Assembly (NCBI GenBank): GCA_021158125.1
Contig: JAGGVF010000004.1
Coordinates: 32,169-96,168 of the forward strand
Direction of reading: 5' to 3'
DNA length: 64,000 nt
Source of the DNA: Candidatus Bathyarchaeota archaeon
Lineage (GTDB): Archaea > Thermoproteota > Bathyarchaeia > Bathyarchaeales > WUQV01
The position numbers and the translations under genes are program-made. A model generated the notes under the pieces. The model was not told where the DNA came from. It ran no database searches and saw nothing but the letters and a program-made list of their open reading frames with translations. Shown here piece after piece: positions 43,083-51,032 of the stretch. Numbering within the stretch: position 1 is the first letter of the stretch; each line of letters starts with the position of its first letter.

Positions 43083-44720
43083 TTATTCTCTTCCTAATTT
43101 TTTACACAAGTTTGAAATCATCAATGTTATATGTGGTAATGCGAAAATGCTAAAAACTTTCGTATAACGAGCGGAACCGGCCTCTCTAACTGCCTTTCTT
43201 TCTCCCCCAGCGTTTAAGTATCCTTGTATAAAGGATTCTGTAAGCTTCTTAACAGAGCTTAGAGGCGAAGTTGGAAGTGCGTAATGTCCAGAATAATATA
43301 GAAATTCAGCTATGTCCCATGTTTTGTCTCCGTCTCTACTTGCCTGTTCTAAATCAACAAAATACACTTTTCCATCTTTAGCTATAAGCATGTTTTCCGG
43401 TTTAGAATCACCCAAAGAAACGTTTAACGCATGAATTTTAGCCATTTCGTTTCCTACTTTTTCGATGAGTTTAAGGTTACTGCTTAAATTCTCCGTTTTT
43501 CCTGAAAGTATTTCCTTAATAATTTCGACAAGTGAAATTCCGTCGACGTATTCTTGAAAGATTAGGCCCTCTTTTGGGCTTACATAAATGATTTCAGGCA
43601 CGTTAAATCCGTTTTCTTGTAGAAATTTGTTGATTGCATACTCTCTTTCAAGGCGAGATTCACCTAAAACGGCAAACGACTTTGTGCCGAGAGTCCATAG
43701 GGTTATTGGAAACCACTTCAAACCAAGCCAATCCTTAAATTTCTTAACGACTACACGTTTTTCGCTTCTATCTTTCAGTTTAATGGTTAAAAGGTAAACA
43801 GAGTTTAAGATTCCGCCGATTTCATTCAATTCGAAACTCAAATATTCCGGGAAAAACTTTGGAATGAAATCTTCAATAGAAACTCTTTCTTTCAGAGAGA
43901 CGAGCCCCATAGGTGTAGAAATGTAAAGGTATTTCTCTGAACCCTTAAACTCCCTATATGGAATTATCTCCTCGAAAATCAAAGGGCCGGAAGTTTTAGG
44001 TATTAATTCAAGAACAGTTGACAAAACTTTTCTTTGGAGTTTTTTGAAAATAATTCTGAATTTCTGTTTTTTAACTTCATCAATAAATGAGGGTTTGATT
44101 TTTACATATTCGTTTGAAAATTCTACAAGTCCCTCTTTTTCAAGTTCTTTCAAAGCCAGCCTGAAACCTTCCATCACATGTTCAATGTTTCTGTTTTTTA
44201 AAACTTCTTTAAAGAAAGACGCAGAACTATGCTTAATTTGAGGGAAAATTTTCGTTTTTCTATACGCTATTTCGTGAACGAAGTATTCTGGTCTTATTAA
44301 CAGTTCTTGGCAGAGTTCGGGAAGTTCTAAAATCAAATTCTCCAGTATGTTTTTTACGTTACGCTTCTTGGTTTGTAGCTCTGCTGCTTTCAAGTATCTA
44401 TGGTTTAGAAGAGGTAGATAAGGGGCTAAAAGAATGTCTGAAACAAATTCGCCGAAAAATCCCATTTTTACGTCTTTTTCAAAAAGCTCTTTGTCTAAAG
44501 CTATGATGTTAAGTTTAAAACCGTTTACTCGCTTTCCATAACTTGCTATCCCACGCTTGAAATTCTTCATTACAATTAAAGCATCCACTATTTCTGTTTC
44601 ATCTGAAAATCTGTATGCTGTTTCTCCATAAACACAAACAGCAACCGCATTAGAGTTGGCTATTTCTAAGCATTTCTTTAAAACCTTATTCATTAAAGTC
44701 TCTTTGGAAACTTTATGCAA
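43083..44720 (-). CDS. Nucleotidyltransferase-like / RIO-Bud32-type kinase fusion protein
   Basis: 545 residues. Residues about 20-60 resemble a polymerase-beta nucleotidyltransferase (NAVAVCVYGETAYRFSDETE, VDALIVMKNF). Residues about 300-500 are a kinase-like fold: VVVKKF (ATP Lys), FQEYVDGISL, IHALNVSLGDSKPENML (catalytic loop, D438) and VYFVDLEQASRDGDKTWDIAEFLYY (metal Asp near 455). The layout resembles Bud32/RIO-type and antibiotic-phosphotransferase kinases. Coupled to the RNase J-like gene. The combined NTase-kinase design is unusual; no substrate can be named. Confidence 0.8.
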   Translation of the reverse strand: MHKVSKETLMNKVLKKCLEIANSNAVAVCVYGETAYRFSDETEIVDALIVMKNFKRGIASYGKRVNGFKLNIIALDKELFEKDVKMGFFGEFVSDILLAPYLPLLNHRYLKAAELQTKKRNVKNILENLILELPELCQELLIRPEYFVHEIAYRKTKIFPQIKHSSASFFKEVLKNRNIEHVMEGFRLALKELEKEGLVEFSNEYVKIKPSFIDEVKKQKFRIIFKKLQRKVLSTVLELIPKTSGPLIFEEIIPYREFKGSEKYLYISTPMGLVSLKERVSIEDFIPKFFPEYLSFELNEIGGILNSVYLLTIKLKDRSEKRVVVKKFKDWLGLKWFPITLWTLGTKSFAVLGESRLEREYAINKFLQENGFNVPEIIYVSPKEGLIFQEYVDGISLVEIIKEILSGKTENLSSNLKLIEKVGNEMAKIHALNVSLGDSKPENMLIAKDGKVYFVDLEQASRDGDKTWDIAEFLYYSGHYALPTSPLSSVKKLTESFIQGYLNAGGERKAVREAGSARYTKVFSIFALPHITLMISNLCKKLGRE

Positions 44721-44795
44721 GTTTTCACACTCTTAATAACTGATGTATAGGCTCACCATTGCTAATGATTGTTGATGTTCAAATTAAAAGTTGGG

Positions 44796-45566
44796 TTATC
44801 TTTGCCTCTGAAGAATCTTAACATAAGTAAGCGAAGATATAGCTATTATTGGCAACGAGAAAATCACGATGGAAAGCACAAGATTTATGCTGAAAGGCGG
44901 TTTTCCTATTAGAAACGACCTTATTAGGTCAGCGCCGCAGCTTAGTGGATTTATCTCAGCCAAGGTTGCAAGGAACGGGGGAATTATTCCCTGCTTGCTT
45001 ATGTCTTTGATTAAGTCGAGGGGATAAAATACTGTACTGCAAAAGAACAGTAGGTAGTAGGTTACTCCGCGCATCACGGCGAATTTCTCAAAGTTGTCGG
45101 TTGAAGTGGCAATAGTTATACTCAACGCAGAAATGCCTAATGATAAGAGGAAAAGAGCGAAAAGAATGAGTAGAATTTGCCATGGATTTGGGAAACCAAG
45201 AAAAGCAAAGGTTGTTAGAAGCAAAGGGGACATGTAGACCATTCCTCTGAGGCCTCCTGAGAGAATTCTTCCAAATGCTAATTCCCAACGTTTAATTGGG
45301 AGGCTTAACAAATAATGGTAATAGTCTCGTCGAACTTCCCAGTTAACTTCTCTACCTATCATGAAAGCAGCGGCGAAAAGGGCTGTAACCGTTACTCCAG
45401 GCGAGAAAAACCTGAAATAGTCAAATTTAACCATTTTTGTGTAAACTAAGGCTAAAATGAAAAGGTCCGCTAGGTTCATACTTATCATTCCGGCAAGCCA
45501 CCATTTATATCTGTAAAATCTTTTGAAGTCTCTTTCAATTATGTAGGGAATTACATTCATTCCCAA
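44796..45566 (-). CDS. ABC-2 type transporter permease
   Basis: 256 residues with about six membrane segments (WWLAGMISMNLADLFILALV, PGVTVTALFAAAFMIGREVN, MSPLLLTTFAFLGFPNPWQI and others). The conserved segment VNWEVRRDYYHYLLSLPIKRWELAFGRILSGG is the ABC-2 loop. The start overlaps the stop of the second permease by 10 bp. Third gene of an ATPase-permease-permease exporter, possibly heterodimeric. Confidence 0.9.
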   Translation of the reverse strand: MGMNVIPYIIERDFKRFYRYKWWLAGMISMNLADLFILALVYTKMVKFDYFRFFSPGVTVTALFAAAFMIGREVNWEVRRDYYHYLLSLPIKRWELAFGRILSGGLRGMVYMSPLLLTTFAFLGFPNPWQILLILFALFLLSLGISALSITIATSTDNFEKFAVMRGVTYYLLFFCSTVFYPLDLIKDISKQGIIPPFLATLAEINPLSCGADLIRSFLIGKPPFSINLVLSIVIFSLPIIAISSLTYVKILQRQR

Positions 45567-46330
45567 CCGCCACCCTCAAGTTTTCTTTCATAAAAAACTA
45601 CGCCGATAAAGGTGAAAGTTGAAAAGAAGAGGATTATAGCCATAATTGAAACCAGCGGGCTAAACGTTATGTATTGCTCTAGGCCTGCTCCCCACCTGAA
45701 TAAGTCGGAAGCGAAAGTTAATGGATTAAAGTTTGCTATACCTGCATAAAATGGGTTTGTTTGCTGTATGAAAATTTGAGGGTACATTACTGTGCTTAAA
45801 CGTACAATTAAAGCGTCTAAAACTCCCATTAAAATGTCAAATTTGTCCGCCGACTTAATCCCCATAGCTAAGGTCATGCTCATCCCAGCTACCCCAAACG
45901 AAAAGAGAAAAAGAGAAAAGATGGATACAAACAGATGAAGAGGATTACTAACACCCAATAAGGCTAGAACTATCCCCATTAATGGGGCTACATAAATGAA
46001 ACTTCTTAGTCCTCCTCCAATTGACCTTCCAATAGCCAACTCCTTCCTTGAAACGGGCAAGCTCAGCAGATATTCCACTATGCCATGCTCAGCCTCTTCA
46101 TAAATATCGTAGCCAATATAAACTGCAGTTGAGTAAAGGATTATTATTGTAACGCCTGCAGCATAATATTCAAAATAGTTGGGAACCACCACCATCCGTG
46201 AGGCTATAAGGCCGAAAAGTAGAATTTGAGCTATAAACCACAAAGCTCTCATTAACAGCAAAATTTTATGATTTAGGAAAGTTTTCAAGTCCCTTTCAAT
46301 CACTAGTAGAATTTTCCTCATAACTTTCAC
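45557..46330 (-). CDS. ABC-2 type transporter permease
   Basis: 257 residues with about six membrane segments (LLMRALWFIAQILLFGLIAS, YFEYYAAGVTIIILYSTAVY, YVAPLMGIVLALLGVSNPLH). The loop YDIYEEAEHGIVEYLLSLPVSRKELAIGRSIGGGLR matches that of the neighbouring permease, so the two are paralogous halves. Overlaps the ATPase gene by 4 bp (ATGA) and the third gene by 10 bp. Confidence 0.9.
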   Translation of the reverse strand: MKVMRKILLVIERDLKTFLNHKILLLMRALWFIAQILLFGLIASRMVVVPNYFEYYAAGVTIIILYSTAVYIGYDIYEEAEHGIVEYLLSLPVSRKELAIGRSIGGGLRSFIYVAPLMGIVLALLGVSNPLHLFVSIFSLFLFSFGVAGMSMTLAMGIKSADKFDILMGVLDALIVRLSTVMYPQIFIQQTNPFYAGIANFNPLTFASDLFRWGAGLEQYITFSPLVSIMAIILFFSTFTFIGVVFYERKLEGGGWE

Positions 46331-47295
46331 CTAATCGGCGAGAGTTTCTCTGCCTCTTCAATTGTTAGGCCAGTATAATGCAGAAAAACGTCATCAAGGG
46401 ACGGTTCAGTCATATTAACTGATGAAACCATAATTCTTTCTTCGAAGAAAACTTCCATTATTTTTGGAATGATCTTCTCAGCCTTATTCAAGTGAACTCT
46501 TAAATGGTTGGGTTTAATAACTACTGCTTCGGCGACTTCGTTAAAACTTTTGAGTTTTTTGAGGACAGTCTCCGAAACTTCTTTTTCAGTGCGAACTTCA
46601 ACTACGTCTCCGCCTGGAATACTATCCTTGAGCCTTTCCGGTTTATCACACACAACAAGCTTTCCTTTATGCATTATGCCTATTCTGTCTGCAAGTTCAT
46701 CTGCTTCGTAAAGCTCATTTGTAGCCAAAATTATGGTTGAACCTTCGTCTCGTAAAGCCCTAATCATATTCCAAATTCTATACTTTCCAACAACATCTAT
46801 CTGCGCAGTAGGTTCGTCGATAATGGCGATTTTAGGCCTTTGAATTAAAACCTTAGCAACTTCTATTCTCTTTCGCATACCCCCAGAAAGACCATGAATC
46901 TTCTTCCGACGAACGTGCCAAAGTTCAAGTTCCTTCAGAGCCCACTCAACCCTACGCTTTCTTTCAGAACGAGAAAGCCCACATACCTTAGCATGCCAAT
47001 TCAAAACATCTAAAATTGTGTCAACCCAGAGGAGCTTGGGATCCTGAAAGGCTATTCCAATTAAACTCCTCGCCTTGTCAGGTTCCGACCTAATGTCGTA
47101 TCCTCCAATTATGGCCGTTCCATCTGAAGGCTTAATGACTGTAGTTAACATCAAAAGAGTGGTTGTCTTTCCCGCGCCGTTGGGGCCAAGTAACCCGAAG
47201 ATTTCACCTTCCTCTATCGATAAATTCAAGTGGTCAACTGCCACTAGATTACCGAATCTTTTAGTTAAGTTAATGGTTCTAATTATGGAAGCCAC
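46327..47295 (-). CDS. ABC transporter ATP-binding protein (DrrA-type exporter)
   Basis: 322 residues. Walker A in LLGPNGAGKTTTLLML, Q-loop in IGIAFQDPKLLW, signature LSGGMRKRIEVAKVLI, Walker B in IAIIDEPTAQID, switch region in ILATNELYEADELADRIG. The C-terminal about 80 residues (VVEVRTEKEVSETVLKKLK, RVHLNKAEKIIPKIMEV) match the extra domain of daunorubicin-resistance-type ATPases. Energises the two permeases. Upstream of it about 47296-47432 holds TATC/GATA elements that could be an operator. Confidence 0.95.
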   Translation of the reverse strand: MASIIRTINLTKRFGNLVAVDHLNLSIEEGEIFGLLGPNGAGKTTTLLMLTTVIKPSDGTAIIGGYDIRSEPDKARSLIGIAFQDPKLLWVDTILDVLNWHAKVCGLSRSERKRRVEWALKELELWHVRRKKIHGLSGGMRKRIEVAKVLIQRPKIAIIDEPTAQIDVVGKYRIWNMIRALRDEGSTIILATNELYEADELADRIGIMHKGKLVVCDKPERLKDSIPGGDVVEVRTEKEVSETVLKKLKSFNEVAEAVVIKPNHLRVHLNKAEKIIPKIMEVFFEERIMVSSVNMTEPSLDDVFLHYTGLTIEEAEKLSPIR

Positions 47296-47432
47296 TTCTT
47301 TCCCCTACGGGTAATTCGAGACGTAGTATCAATTTCGATATCAACTATGATATTTAAGCTTTACTAAACATCTCTAATAGTTCATTATAACATCAAAATA
47401 GCATCAAATAAAGCTGCTTGAAAAATAGGAAT

Positions 47433-48755
47433 TCACCGTTTAATTATATCATAAGCGGTTTCAGCAGCCTTTTTAATAACTTCTTTTTCGTCCACAGTTT
47501 TTACTTTGCGATTTTCCATAACAACCTTCCCGTCAATAATCACTGTGTCAACGTCTTTCCCCTTAGCGGAGTAAACTAGATTTGCATAATAATCATGAAC
47601 TGGAATCAAATTTGGATTCTCAAAATTCACCAGGACAATGTCAGCCTTTTTCCCAGTTTCGATTGTTCCAAGCTCTTTTTCAGCCCCTAAAGCTCTGGCG
47701 GCATTTAAAGTGGCCATTCTTAAAACTTGCCAGGCTGAAAGCACTGAAGGATCTTCATAAACTAGTTTTTGAAGTAAACATGCAATTTTCATGCTTTCAA
47801 ACATATCAAGGGAATTATTACTCGCCGGGCCGTCTGTTCCCAAACAAACATTAATGCCAGCATCAATGAACTTTTTAATTCTAGCCGCTCCTTGGCCTAG
47901 CTTCATGTTTGCAACAGGATTATGCACGACACTAACTTCGTTTTTAGCCAACAATTTTATGTCTCTATCCGTAAGGTGTATGCAGTGTGCCGCTAAAACG
48001 TCAGGTCCGAGGAAGCCTATCTTTTCCAGCAGTTCCGTTTCAGAAACTCCATATTTCGACATTACTTCTTCAGCTAATTCCTTAGACTCCGCCAAATGAA
48101 TATGCAACCCCACTTTAAGTTTGGCGGAGAAATCCTTTATCTTCATTAAAAGTTTGGGGCTGCACGTATAAACTGCATGTGGACCCAGAAGAAAACGTAT
48201 CCGTCCGTTTGCTATGCCATTAAATTGCTTGATTACTTTAATGGCTTCTTTAAGCATCTTCTCGCCGAGTTTAGGATTATCCGCCTCAATTATTCCGGGA
48301 GCCAAGAACGCTCTTATGCCTACTTTTTGGGCTGCCCTTGCAACCATGTCTTCGTAGAAATACATGTCAACGAAACATGTTGTTCCAGTTTTAATCATTT
48401 CGAGGCATCCTAGCATTGCTCCGTAATATACGTCTTCAGGTCTGAGTTTGGCTTCAAGAGGCCATATCACCTGTCTTAACCATTCGTCTAAGCTTTTATC
48501 TTCAGCTACCCCTCTGAAGAGCGTCATAGGGACATGAGTGTGACAGTTGATTAGTCCTGGAATTGCCACCTTTCCATCAGCATCGATAACTCTTTCCGCA
48601 TGTTTCTCTAGGTTTTTTCTCCTTTTTCCTGCAAAGGCTATTAAGTTTCCCTTTATTGCGATTACTCCGTTTTCCACAGGTTTTTTATCACGTAAAGAAA
48701 TTATTGTGCAGTTTTTTATCAGTAAATCAGCTTTAAGCAAATACTGGTTCACCAT
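47433..48755 (-). CDS. mtaD: Amidohydrolase, probable 5'-methylthioadenosine / S-adenosylhomocysteine deaminase
   Basis: 440 residues. Zinc amidohydrolase with IPGLINCHTHVPMTLFRGVAEDKSLDEWL, LLGPHAVYTCSPKLL, VGLHIHLAESKELAEEV, VLAAHCIHLTDRDIKLL and NVCLGTDGPASNNSLDMFE. These match the MTA/SAH deaminase subgroup, which converts products of SAM metabolism to inosine derivatives. With SAM synthetase at 4.4 kb this supplies both ends of the SAM cycle. Isolated on the minus strand; the neighbouring PadR gene is 76 bp upstream. Confidence 0.9.
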   Translation of the reverse strand: MVNQYLLKADLLIKNCTIISLRDKKPVENGVIAIKGNLIAFAGKRRKNLEKHAERVIDADGKVAIPGLINCHTHVPMTLFRGVAEDKSLDEWLRQVIWPLEAKLRPEDVYYGAMLGCLEMIKTGTTCFVDMYFYEDMVARAAQKVGIRAFLAPGIIEADNPKLGEKMLKEAIKVIKQFNGIANGRIRFLLGPHAVYTCSPKLLMKIKDFSAKLKVGLHIHLAESKELAEEVMSKYGVSETELLEKIGFLGPDVLAAHCIHLTDRDIKLLAKNEVSVVHNPVANMKLGQGAARIKKFIDAGINVCLGTDGPASNNSLDMFESMKIACLLQKLVYEDPSVLSAWQVLRMATLNAARALGAEKELGTIETGKKADIVLVNFENPNLIPVHDYYANLVYSAKGKDVDTVIIDGKVVMENRKVKTVDEKEVIKKAAETAYDIIKR

Positions 48756-48831
48756 TTTCGATATTATTTAAATTACCTAATTTAAAAGCGTGGAGGTCTG
48801 TTTGAAAAATTAAATGTTGTAAGTAGGTTGG

Positions 48832-49227
48832 TTAGCCTTCTCCCATTTTCTTTACGGGACAAATTGTCTTCATTACGTTGTTGGGTATCAGAAGCTTGCT
48901 TGAGCCTAGGTTATTTATTTTTCTACATATGAATGCCAGTGAATCCTCTGTGAATGATAGCAAGTTTACTCCTTCAGCAGTTAAGCTGTAAACTTTTCTC
49001 GGTCTATCCTTACTTAGGTCCCATTCGCTGGTTACGTAGCCTTTCTCTTCGAGAGTGTTTAGAAGCGGATATATGGTGCTGGGGCCGAAGTATATTCCGA
49101 AATTTTTTCGTATGCATGTTATTATTTGGTAGCCGTGCATTGGCTGCTTCTTGAGAAGGTTAAGTATTATGAGGTCTAGAAGTCCTTTCATAAGTTTGGC
49201 TTGAACCTTCTTCATGTCGGCTTTCAT
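48832..49227 (-). CDS. PadR-family transcriptional regulator
   Basis: 131 residues. GLLDLIILNLLKKQPMHGYQIITCIRKNFGIYFGPSTIYPLLNTLEEKGYVTSEW, then RPRKVYSLTAEGVNLLSFTE, is the PadR winged helix and wing, followed by a short C-terminal helical part. Divergent from another PadR gene at 49461 over about 230 bp that contains two inverted repeats. It likely represses itself and perhaps the peptide/prenylation cluster to its right. Confidence 0.9.
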   Translation of the reverse strand: MKADMKKVQAKLMKGLLDLIILNLLKKQPMHGYQIITCIRKNFGIYFGPSTIYPLLNTLEEKGYVTSEWDLSKDRPRKVYSLTAEGVNLLSFTEDSLAFICRKINNLGSSKLLIPNNVMKTICPVKKMGEG

Positions 49228-49246
49228 TTTCTTTCCCCGTTTATCT

Positions 49247-49269
49247 GTTCAACGGTTTTTGAGTTGAAC
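49247..49269. promoter_or_regulatory. Inverted repeat between the divergent PadR genes
   Basis: GTTCAAC and GTTGAAC, perfect 7-bp arms separated by 9 nt, 20 nt upstream of the minus-strand PadR start. Next to it lies the larger ATATGTCC palindrome. It may be a second operator, or a hairpin in the leader. Confidence 0.4.
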
Positions 49270-49278
49270 ACGTATACG

Positions 49279-49300
49279 ATATGTCCCCATGTGGACATAT
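49279..49300. promoter_or_regulatory. Palindromic PadR-type operator
   Basis: Arms ATATGTCC and GGACATAT, 8 bp each, around CCATGT: the ATGT-N10-ACAT layout matches known PadR boxes. The self-complementary CGTATACG lies directly beside it (49271-49278). It sits about 52 nt upstream of the minus-strand PadR start and about 160 nt from the plus-strand one. The remaining 49301-49460 is A+T-rich with no gene. Confidence 0.6.
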
Positions 49301-49460
49301 CTCAAGACTCTATATAGAAGAAATGCGATATAAAGGTTCGCGCTTATCAAAAGCATAAAAAAGCATATCTAAGGCATATAAAAATATTCGGAAAAATGAA
49401 TAACTTAAATAAACAAAACCATAAAACAACATTCCAGAAAGAACAGCGGAAAGTGAAAGA

Positions 49461-49853
49461 TTGTCTGAAACATTAAAGGAGCGAATTGTTCAACGCATAG
49501 TCAGAAATCTGCTAGACATAATCATACTCCAAATGATAAGCAACCAACCAATGTGGGGATACAAGATAAAAAAGGAAATCGAAAACACCTACGGAATAAA
49601 AATCAGGCACGGCGCATTATATCCACTGTTAAACATGCTTGAAAACAGCGGATACCTAAGAAGCAAACAGGAAAAACACGGAGGAAGAATAAGAAAAGTC
49701 TACGAAATAACATCAAAAGGAATACAATACGTAGACGCATACTACAACTTTTTAAAAGAACAACTACAAATGAAAAAGTCAGAAATTACTGCAGGCAAGC
49801 AAAATGAAAAAAGAATATCCATACTTAGACACACAGCAAGAAAAACTAATTGA
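49461..49853 (+). CDS. PadR-family transcriptional regulator
   Basis: 130 residues from TTG. NLLDIIILQMISNQPMWGYKIKKEIENTYGIKIRHGALYPLLNMLENSGYLRSKQ, then RIRKVYEITSKGIQYVDAYY, is the PadR core, followed by a basic tail. The 3' end overlaps the start of the polyprenyl synthetase gene by 50 bp in another frame, so the two are tightly linked. Codon choice is strongly A-rich like that of the synthetase and unlike most neighbours. Candidate local controller of the peptide cluster. Confidence 0.9.
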   Translation: MSETLKERIVQRIVRNLLDIIILQMISNQPMWGYKIKKEIENTYGIKIRHGALYPLLNMLENSGYLRSKQEKHGGRIRKVYEITSKGIQYVDAYYNFLKEQLQMKKSEITAGKQNEKRISILRHTARKTN

Positions 49854-50817
49854 AGAAATCCAAAAACTAATGGAAGAAAGAGGAAGAAAACCCCTAGAAA
49901 TGGCAAGAAAAGCCGTTCTAGAAGAAAAAATAGAATGCAAAGAAGCAAAAGAAGCACTACATTACTTTATCACTGAATACTGGCACGACCTAGCAAGACC
50001 TACACTTTTATCAATTTGCTGCGAAGCAGTAGGCGGAGACCCAAACGCAACAATACCATTCGCAGTTCCACTTAGCCTAATAAGCGGAGCACTAGACATA
50101 CACGACGACATAATAGACCAGTCAAAAACAAAACACGGCCGCCCAACAGTCTACGGAAAATACGGAAAAGAAATAGCCCTACTAACGGCGGACGCGCTGC
50201 TATTCAAAGGATTTACACTACTACAAGAGGCATGCATGAAAATACCCAAAAGAAAGGCACTGAAAATAATGAAAACAATAAAAGATATGTTTTATGAACT
50301 AGGAGACGCAGAAGCCCAGGAACTTAAGTTAAGAGGAAGACTAGACATAACCCCAGAGGAATACCTACGTATAATAGAGAAAAAAGCAGCAGACGTAGAA
50401 GCCCACACACGAACAGCAGCAATAATAGGGAATGCAACCAAAAAAGAAGAGGACAGCTTAGGCAAATATGGAAGATCCCTAGGCAAAATAATCATAATAA
50501 GAGATGAGATAATAGATGCGCTTAACACAAGAGAACTAAAACATAGAATAAAAAGAGAGCATTTACCGCTTCCCGTTATTTATGTCATGGCAAATGAAAG
50601 CAAAAAACCCCCTTTTAATGAAGTTTTATTAAGAAAAAATATTTCCGAAAATTTACTCAAAGAACTTAATAAAAAGGTAAGCGAGTTAGGAGGGTTCAAA
50701 TATACATACAATCTTATTGAAAAATTTGCTAATTGTGGCCTTCAAATGTTGAAGGAAATAACATTTAAAAAAGTGGAACTTAAGAATTTTTTAAAAGCTT
50801 TTACAATAGCCATTTAA
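49804..50817 (+). CDS. Polyprenyl synthetase family protein (GGPP/FPP synthase-like, possibly ComQ-like peptide prenyltransferase)
   Basis: 337 residues, all-helical isoprenoid synthase. First Asp motif DDIID at 101-105 with HGRPT downstream; the second, normally DDxxD, is RDEIID (233-238), so its first Asp is replaced by Arg233-Asp-Glu. IEKKAADVEAHTRTAAIIGN covers the usual EKKTA region. In lipid synthases the second motif helps bind allylic diphosphate and magnesium; ComQ-type enzymes that prenylate Trp in ComX peptides belong to this same superfamily. A Trp-rich 15-codon gene and an MFS exporter follow, suggesting peptide modification rather than lipid synthesis. GGPP synthase for lipids cannot be excluded. 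Confidence 0.85.
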   Translation: MKKEYPYLDTQQEKLIEEIQKLMEERGRKPLEMARKAVLEEKIECKEAKEALHYFITEYWHDLARPTLLSICCEAVGGDPNATIPFAVPLSLISGALDIHDDIIDQSKTKHGRPTVYGKYGKEIALLTADALLFKGFTLLQEACMKIPKRKALKIMKTIKDMFYELGDAEAQELKLRGRLDITPEEYLRIIEKKAADVEAHTRTAAIIGNATKKEEDSLGKYGRSLGKIIIIRDEIIDALNTRELKHRIKREHLPLPVIYVMANESKKPPFNEVLLRKNISENLLKELNKKVSELGGFKYTYNLIEKFANCGLQMLKEITFKKVELKNFLKAFTIAI

Positions 50818-50848
50818 TTTGTCAATAACAAAATATGATGGGGAAGAA

Positions 50849-50896
50849 TTAACCCCACCAATACATTCCTCTTATAACTTTCCTCTTTTTCTTCAT
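50849..50896 (-). CDS. Micropeptide gene (15 codons, ends MYWWG), candidate prenylated pheromone precursor
   Basis: MKKKRKVIRGMYWWG followed by TAA. Basic at the N-terminus and aromatic at the C-terminus, like ComX precursors whose Trp near the C-terminus is prenylated. The gene looks real: GAGGG at 50904-50908 lies 7 nt before the ATG, and CTTATAAAG (50933-50941) gives a TATA box about 39 nt upstream. TGGGG-N-CCCCA pairing around the stop could be a 3' hairpin. It sits between a polyprenyl synthetase and a transporter on the opposite strand. No product this small can be proven from sequence alone. Confidence 0.45.
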   Translation of the reverse strand: MKKKRKVIRGMYWWG

Positions 50897-50932
50897 GTGA
50901 TTACCCTCGTGTATATCTGTTAAACATAAATG

Positions 50933-50941
50933 CTTTATAAG
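50933..50941. promoter_or_regulatory. Bidirectional TATA box between micropeptide and MFS transporter genes
   Basis: CTTTATAAG with the self-complementary core TTATAA, able to serve both strands. On the minus strand it would start RNA about 14 nt before the micropeptide ATG; on the plus strand about 15 nt before GGGGG at 50979-50983, the probable ribosome-binding site of the transporter. Both genes have 7 nt between the G-run and their next codon. Confidence 0.5.
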
Positions 50942-51032
50942 TTTTGTTGTACACATCTACAATAGCTAAACAAAATCAGGGGGATTTTCTATAGCAAGGT
51001 TCAGCGTTCTATGGAAAAAACATTTCTTCATA

